Assembly (NCBI RefSeq): GCF_003001955.1
Contig: NZ_PVNH01000014.1
Location: 1-64,000 of the forward strand
Origin: Prauserella shujinwangii
GTDB lineage: Bacteria > Actinomycetota > Actinomycetes > Mycobacteriales > Pseudonocardiaceae
Direction: 5' to 3'
DNA: 64,000 bases
Shown here in pieces: positions 61,110 to 64,000 of this stretch. The position numbers and the translations under genes were made by a program. How positions within the stretch are numbered: the first letter of the stretch is position 1; each line of letters begins with the position of its first letter. A model generated the notes under the pieces. It ran no database searches. It was not told where the DNA came from and saw nothing but the letters and a program-made list of their open reading frames with translations.

Positions 61110-61222
61110 GTGGTCCCTCCGTGGTGTTCCTCAGGGCCACGAACGTAGGGAGCGTGAGGGCGTCGGCACAGCCGACGATGGCCACCGGAGGCCCCTGCCG
61201 TTCGTCAGGCAGAATGCCGCCC

Positions 61223-62029
61223 ATGGTCGAGGGCAGGCGGGAGCTGCGGCGCCGGACGCTGGTGGACGTGGTGATGGTGCTCCTCGCCGTGTTCTCCCTG
61301 GGCCTGCTGCTCTACATCACGTTCTTCCCGCACAGCGAGCGCACCGCGTACACGGTGTTCGCCATCGACACGTCGATCTGCGGCGTCTTCCTGCTCGAGT
61401 TCCTGTGGCGCTGGCGCGCCGACCGCTGGGAGCGGCGCTTCCCGCTGCGCAACTGGTACGAGATCCTCGGCATGATCCCGATCGCGCACCCCGCGCTGCG
61501 CGGCTTCCGGCTGCTGCGGGTGGTGGTGCTGGTGGTACGCCTGACCAGGACGGCGAACCGGGCCTTCGGCGAGCGGTTCACCGAGCGGCTGGTGGCGCGG
61601 TTCTCCCGCCCGATCGTGCTCGCCATCAAGAAACCCATCACGATCGCCGTGCTGGACGAGGTCGTGAAGGTGCTGGAGACCGGCAACTACCCCCGGAACC
61701 TGGCGTACTCGCTGGACGAGAACCGGGAGATGCTGCGGGAGATCGTCACCGAGAAGCTGAAGAACGACCGGCAGGCGGGCAGGCTGTCCCGGCTGCCGTT
61801 CCACGACGAGGTCGTCAAGTCCATGGTGGACACCACGATCCGCGTCATCCTCGACGTGCTCACCGATCCGCGCATCGACGAGTTCTTCGCCCACGTGGTG
61901 CGGGAGAACCGGGAGCAGATCAGGGCGGCCGTGCAGGAGGGCCTGCACGAGGAGGACCGCGACACCGACCGGACGGCCGCCGAGCTTCCCGTACCACCGC
62001 TGCCCGGCGGCCGTGTCCGCCAGCTGTGA
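61223..62029 (+). CDS. Voltage-sensor-like membrane protein (268 aa)
   Basis: Four N-terminal helices (about 12-130): F-R-L-L-R-V-V-V-L-V-V-R-L-T-R near 95-110 has arginines every third position, like the S4 helix of voltage-gated channels. No pore helix or selectivity filter follows; instead ~140 residues of charged, helical cytoplasmic region. May be a stand-alone voltage-sensing protein. ATG at 61223 (61214 also possible). The stop lies inside a repeat array. Confidence 0.75.
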   Translation: MVEGRRELRRRTLVDVVMVLLAVFSLGLLLYITFFPHSERTAYTVFAIDTSICGVFLLEFLWRWRADRWERRFPLRNWYEILGMIPIAHPALRGFRLLRVVVLVVRLTRTANRAFGERFTERLVARFSRPIVLAIKKPITIAVLDEVVKVLETGNYPRNLAYSLDENREMLREIVTEKLKNDRQAGRLSRLPFHDEVVKSMVDTTIRVILDVLTDPRIDEFFAHVVRENREQIRAAVQEGLHEEDRDTDRTAAELPVPPLPGGRVRQL

Positions 62030-62103
62030 CGCCGTGTCCGCGCCGCACGGCGCGGACACGGCGTCACAGCTCGCGGACACGGTGTCGCGGTCGGCGGACA
62101 CGG
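62011..62103. repeat. 21-bp phased GCGGACACGG array with central palindrome
   Basis: GCGGACACGG occurs at 62052, 62073 and 62094, each 21 bases apart; its complement occurs at 62011 and 62032, also 21 apart. The centre is a perfect 19-bp palindrome (62027-62045/62048-62066) that begins at the TGA of the upstream gene. It ends four bases before the hrpB stop, so it lies between two convergent genes. Confidence 0.85.
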
Positions 62104-62106
62104 TGG

Positions 62107-64000
62107 TCAGCGGCGCCGGGTACCCCGCACGGGCTCGGCGGTCAGCGGGTCCTCCGGCCACGGGTGCTTGGGATAGCGGCCGCGCAGCTCGGCCCGCACC
62201 CCGGGATACCCGTTGCGCCAGAACGACTCCAGATCGGAGGTCACCGCGGCGGGCCGCCCGGCGGGCGACAGCAGATGCAGCACCACCGGCACCCGGCCGC
62301 CTGCCACCCGCGGCGTCGCCCGCCAGCCGAACGTCTCCTGCAGCTTCACCGCGAGCACCGGTTCCGGGCCCGAGTAGTCCACGCGGATCCGGGAGCCGGT
62401 GGGCACCTCGATCCGGTCGGGAGCCAGGTCGTCCAGCCGGGCGGCCTCGGGCCACGGCAGCAGCCGCCGCAGCGCCGCCGCCGTGTCGACGCGCGCCAGG
62501 TCCGCGCGGCGCCGCGCCGAGGACAGTTCCGGCTCCAGCCAGTCGTCCACCCTGGACAGCAACGCGTCGTCGGTGACGTCCGGCCACGGTGGCCCGAGCC
62601 GCCGGTGCAGGAACGCGACCCGCTCCCGCAGCCGCCGCGCCGCATCCGGCCACTCCAGCAGCCCCAGCCCGTCCCGGCGCAGCCCCGTCCGCAGCGCCGC
62701 CCGCACCCGCGCCGGACCGGGATCGCGCAACGGCCGCTCCGCGAGCGTGATCGCCCCGAGCCTGCGCACCGAACGCGCCACGACGTCGCCGTCCGACCAG
62801 GCCACCTCCTCGTCCTCGGCCAGCAGTTCGGGCGCGGCCCGCGTCGCGAGTTCCGCGTCGGCCCGCGCGGCCAGCCGGATCATGCCGTGGGCGCGGCCCG
62901 GCTCGCGCGTCACCTCCGCCACGGCCAGCCACTCGGCGTCGCCGAGCCCACTGCCCGGCGGCAGCTCCGCGGCCGTGCCACCCGCCAGCAGGTACACCGG
63001 CGTGCCCGGCGCGCGGCGCCGCGCGAGCCGCTCCGGCTGCGCGAGCGCCACCACCAGGGCCGGGTCCGGGGTTCCCGCGCCGGTCACCAGCCGCGCCAGC
63101 CGGTCGGCCTCGCGCCGCCACCGGCGTGCTTCCGGGCCGGTCGCGGCGCGCATCCGGCGCAGCTCCGCCTCCAGGTCGCCGCTCGCCCCGCCCGAGTCGA
63201 GCAGCGCCACCACCTCGGCCGCCGCCGGGGCGCCGGTCTCGGCCGCGCCGTCCAGCAGCGCCCGCGCCAGCCGCGGATGCAGGCCCAGCGCCGCCATGCG
63301 CGCGCCTCGTTCGGTGACCCGGCCCGTGTCGTCGACGGCCCCGAGCGTCCGCAGCAGTGTCCTGCCCGCCGCCAGCGTCCCCTCGGGCGGCGGGTCCCAC
63401 CAGGTCAGGCCACTGCCGTCCGGTGTCGACCAGCAGGCCAGCTCCAGCGCGAGCCGCGCCAGCTCGGCGGTGCGGATCTCCGGCTCCGGGTAGGCGGGCA
63501 GGCTCGCGTGCTCGTGCCGCGGCCAGCAGCGGTAGGCCCGTCCGGGGCCCTCGCGCCCGGCCCGGCCCGCGCGCTGCTCGGCGACGGCCGCCGACACCCG
63601 CACCGTCGCCAGGCCCGGCAGCCCGCGCCGGTGGTCGACCCTCGGCACCCTGGCCAGTCCGGAGTCCACGACGGCGCGCACGCCGGGCACCGTCAGGCTC
63701 GACTCGGCCACCGCCGTCGCCAGCACCACCCGCCGGCGCGGGCCCGGGTTCAGCGCGGCGTCCTGCCGCGCGGCCGGGAGCCTGCCGTGCAACGGCAGCA
63801 CGTCCACGCCGGGTTCGCCGAGCCGCTCGGCCACCCGGGCGATCTCCCCCGCGCCGGGCAGGAACGCGAGCACGTCACCGTCCGTCTCGGACAGTGCGGT
63901 GTGGATGGCCCTGGTGACGCAGGACTCGATCCGCTCGGCACGCGCGGGAGCGACGTGCACGACGTCCACCGGGTGGGTCCTGGCATGCGCGGTGACGACC
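62107..64000 (-). CDS. hrpB: ATP-dependent helicase HrpB, C-terminal ~630 residues (5' end outside window)
   Basis: DEAH-box superfamily 2 helicase. Visible motifs are in the second RecA half: S-E-T-D-G-D-V-L-A-F-L-P-G-A-G-E-I, V-V-L-A-T-A-V-A-E-S-S-L-T (motif V) and E-Q-R-A-G-R-A-G-R (motif VI), then the HrpB-specific C-terminal region ending H-P-W-P-E-D-P-L. Walker A and DEAH lie beyond 64000. Role probably in RNA or DNA processing; not well defined. Confidence 0.92.
   Translation of the reverse strand, partial: VVTAHARTHPVDVVHVAPARAERIESCVTRAIHTALSETDGDVLAFLPGAGEIARVAERLGEPGVDVLPLHGRLPAARQDAALNPGPRRRVVLATAVAESSLTVPGVRAVVDSGLARVPRVDHRRGLPGLATVRVSAAVAEQRAGRAGREGPGRAYRCWPRHEHASLPAYPEPEIRTAELARLALELACWSTPDGSGLTWWDPPPEGTLAAGRTLLRTLGAVDDTGRVTERGARMAALGLHPRLARALLDGAAETGAPAAAEVVALLDSGGASGDLEAELRRMRAATGPEARRWRREADRLARLVTGAGTPDPALVVALAQPERLARRRAPGTPVYLLAGGTAAELPPGSGLGDAEWLAVAEVTREPGRAHGMIRLAARADAELATRAAPELLAEDEEVAWSDGDVVARSVRRLGAITLAERPLRDPGPARVRAALRTGLRRDGLGLLEWPDAARRLRERVAFLHRRLGPPWPDVTDDALLSRVDDWLEPELSSARRRADLARVDTAAALRRLLPWPEAARLDDLAPDRIEVPTGSRIRVDYSGPEPVLAVKLQETFGWRATPRVAGGRVPVVLHLLSPAGRPAAVTSDLESFWRNGYPGVRAELRGRYPKHPWPEDPLTAEPVRGTRRR

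Overview
The window is one contiguous stretch of a high-GC actinomycete chromosome. Codon third positions are mostly G or C, there are many GTG starts and four-base start/stop overlaps, and marker genes include whiB7, smpB/ssrA, UvrD2 with an HRDC domain, and a glnE/glnA pair. Gene order around uvrD2-whiB7-AarF kinase-ThiF-like-DUF2342-PDZ/Lon-UPF0182 matches what I remember of the Mycobacterium Rv3193c-Rv3198c block. The intergenic palindromes recall Amycolatopsis, so a member of the Pseudonocardiaceae is my best guess (inference, no database search).

Region 1 (1-33 kb) is core genome. It opens with the 3' end of an rRNA operon (5S). Then come nitrogen control (glnE, glnA with a GlnR-box-like site), an RDD protein, DUF4191, uvrD2, whiB7 behind a long leader with an attenuator-like hairpin, and an AarF kinase/ThiF-like/metalloprotease/Lon-like block. 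UPF0182, twin initiator tRNA genes, prfB, ftsE-ftsX, smpB, a frameshifted amidohydrolase, a membrane acyltransferase and a divergent MarR/cupin pair follow. Eight copies of one ~50-bp palindrome sit just 3' of genes in this half and none was seen in the other half.

Region 2 (33-46 kb) holds a two-component operon with a duplicated sensor domain, tmRNA (ssrA), and directly beyond it a type I-E CRISPR-Cas interference module on the minus strand: cas3 (apparently split by a one-base deletion), then cse1, cse2, cas7e, cas5e and cas6e. No cas1, cas2 or CRISPR array is present. In the cas3-cse1 gap lies one orphan sequence that looks like a type I-E CRISPR repeat, followed by a spacer-sized stretch, a repeated 11-mer and a small divergent membrane-protein ORF. 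This is the strongest candidate for an unusual system; an RNA-guided self-regulation or CreTA-like addiction module is one reading, but unproven.

Region 3 (46-64 kb) is metabolic and accessory. A histidine-utilisation cluster (IclR regulator, hutH, hutU, M20 amidohydrolase, hutF, hutI) probably converts histidine to glutamate through formylglutamate; the M20 enzyme carries a perfect 57-bp palindrome inside its reading frame. Then come a dienelactone-hydrolase-like protein, a histidine kinase with an odd C-terminal membrane anchor and outer domain plus its response regulator, a chloramphenicol-type MFS exporter behind a leader peptide, an ABC transporter, a voltage-sensor-like membrane protein ending in a 21-bp phased repeat array, and the truncated helicase gene hrpB at the right edge.
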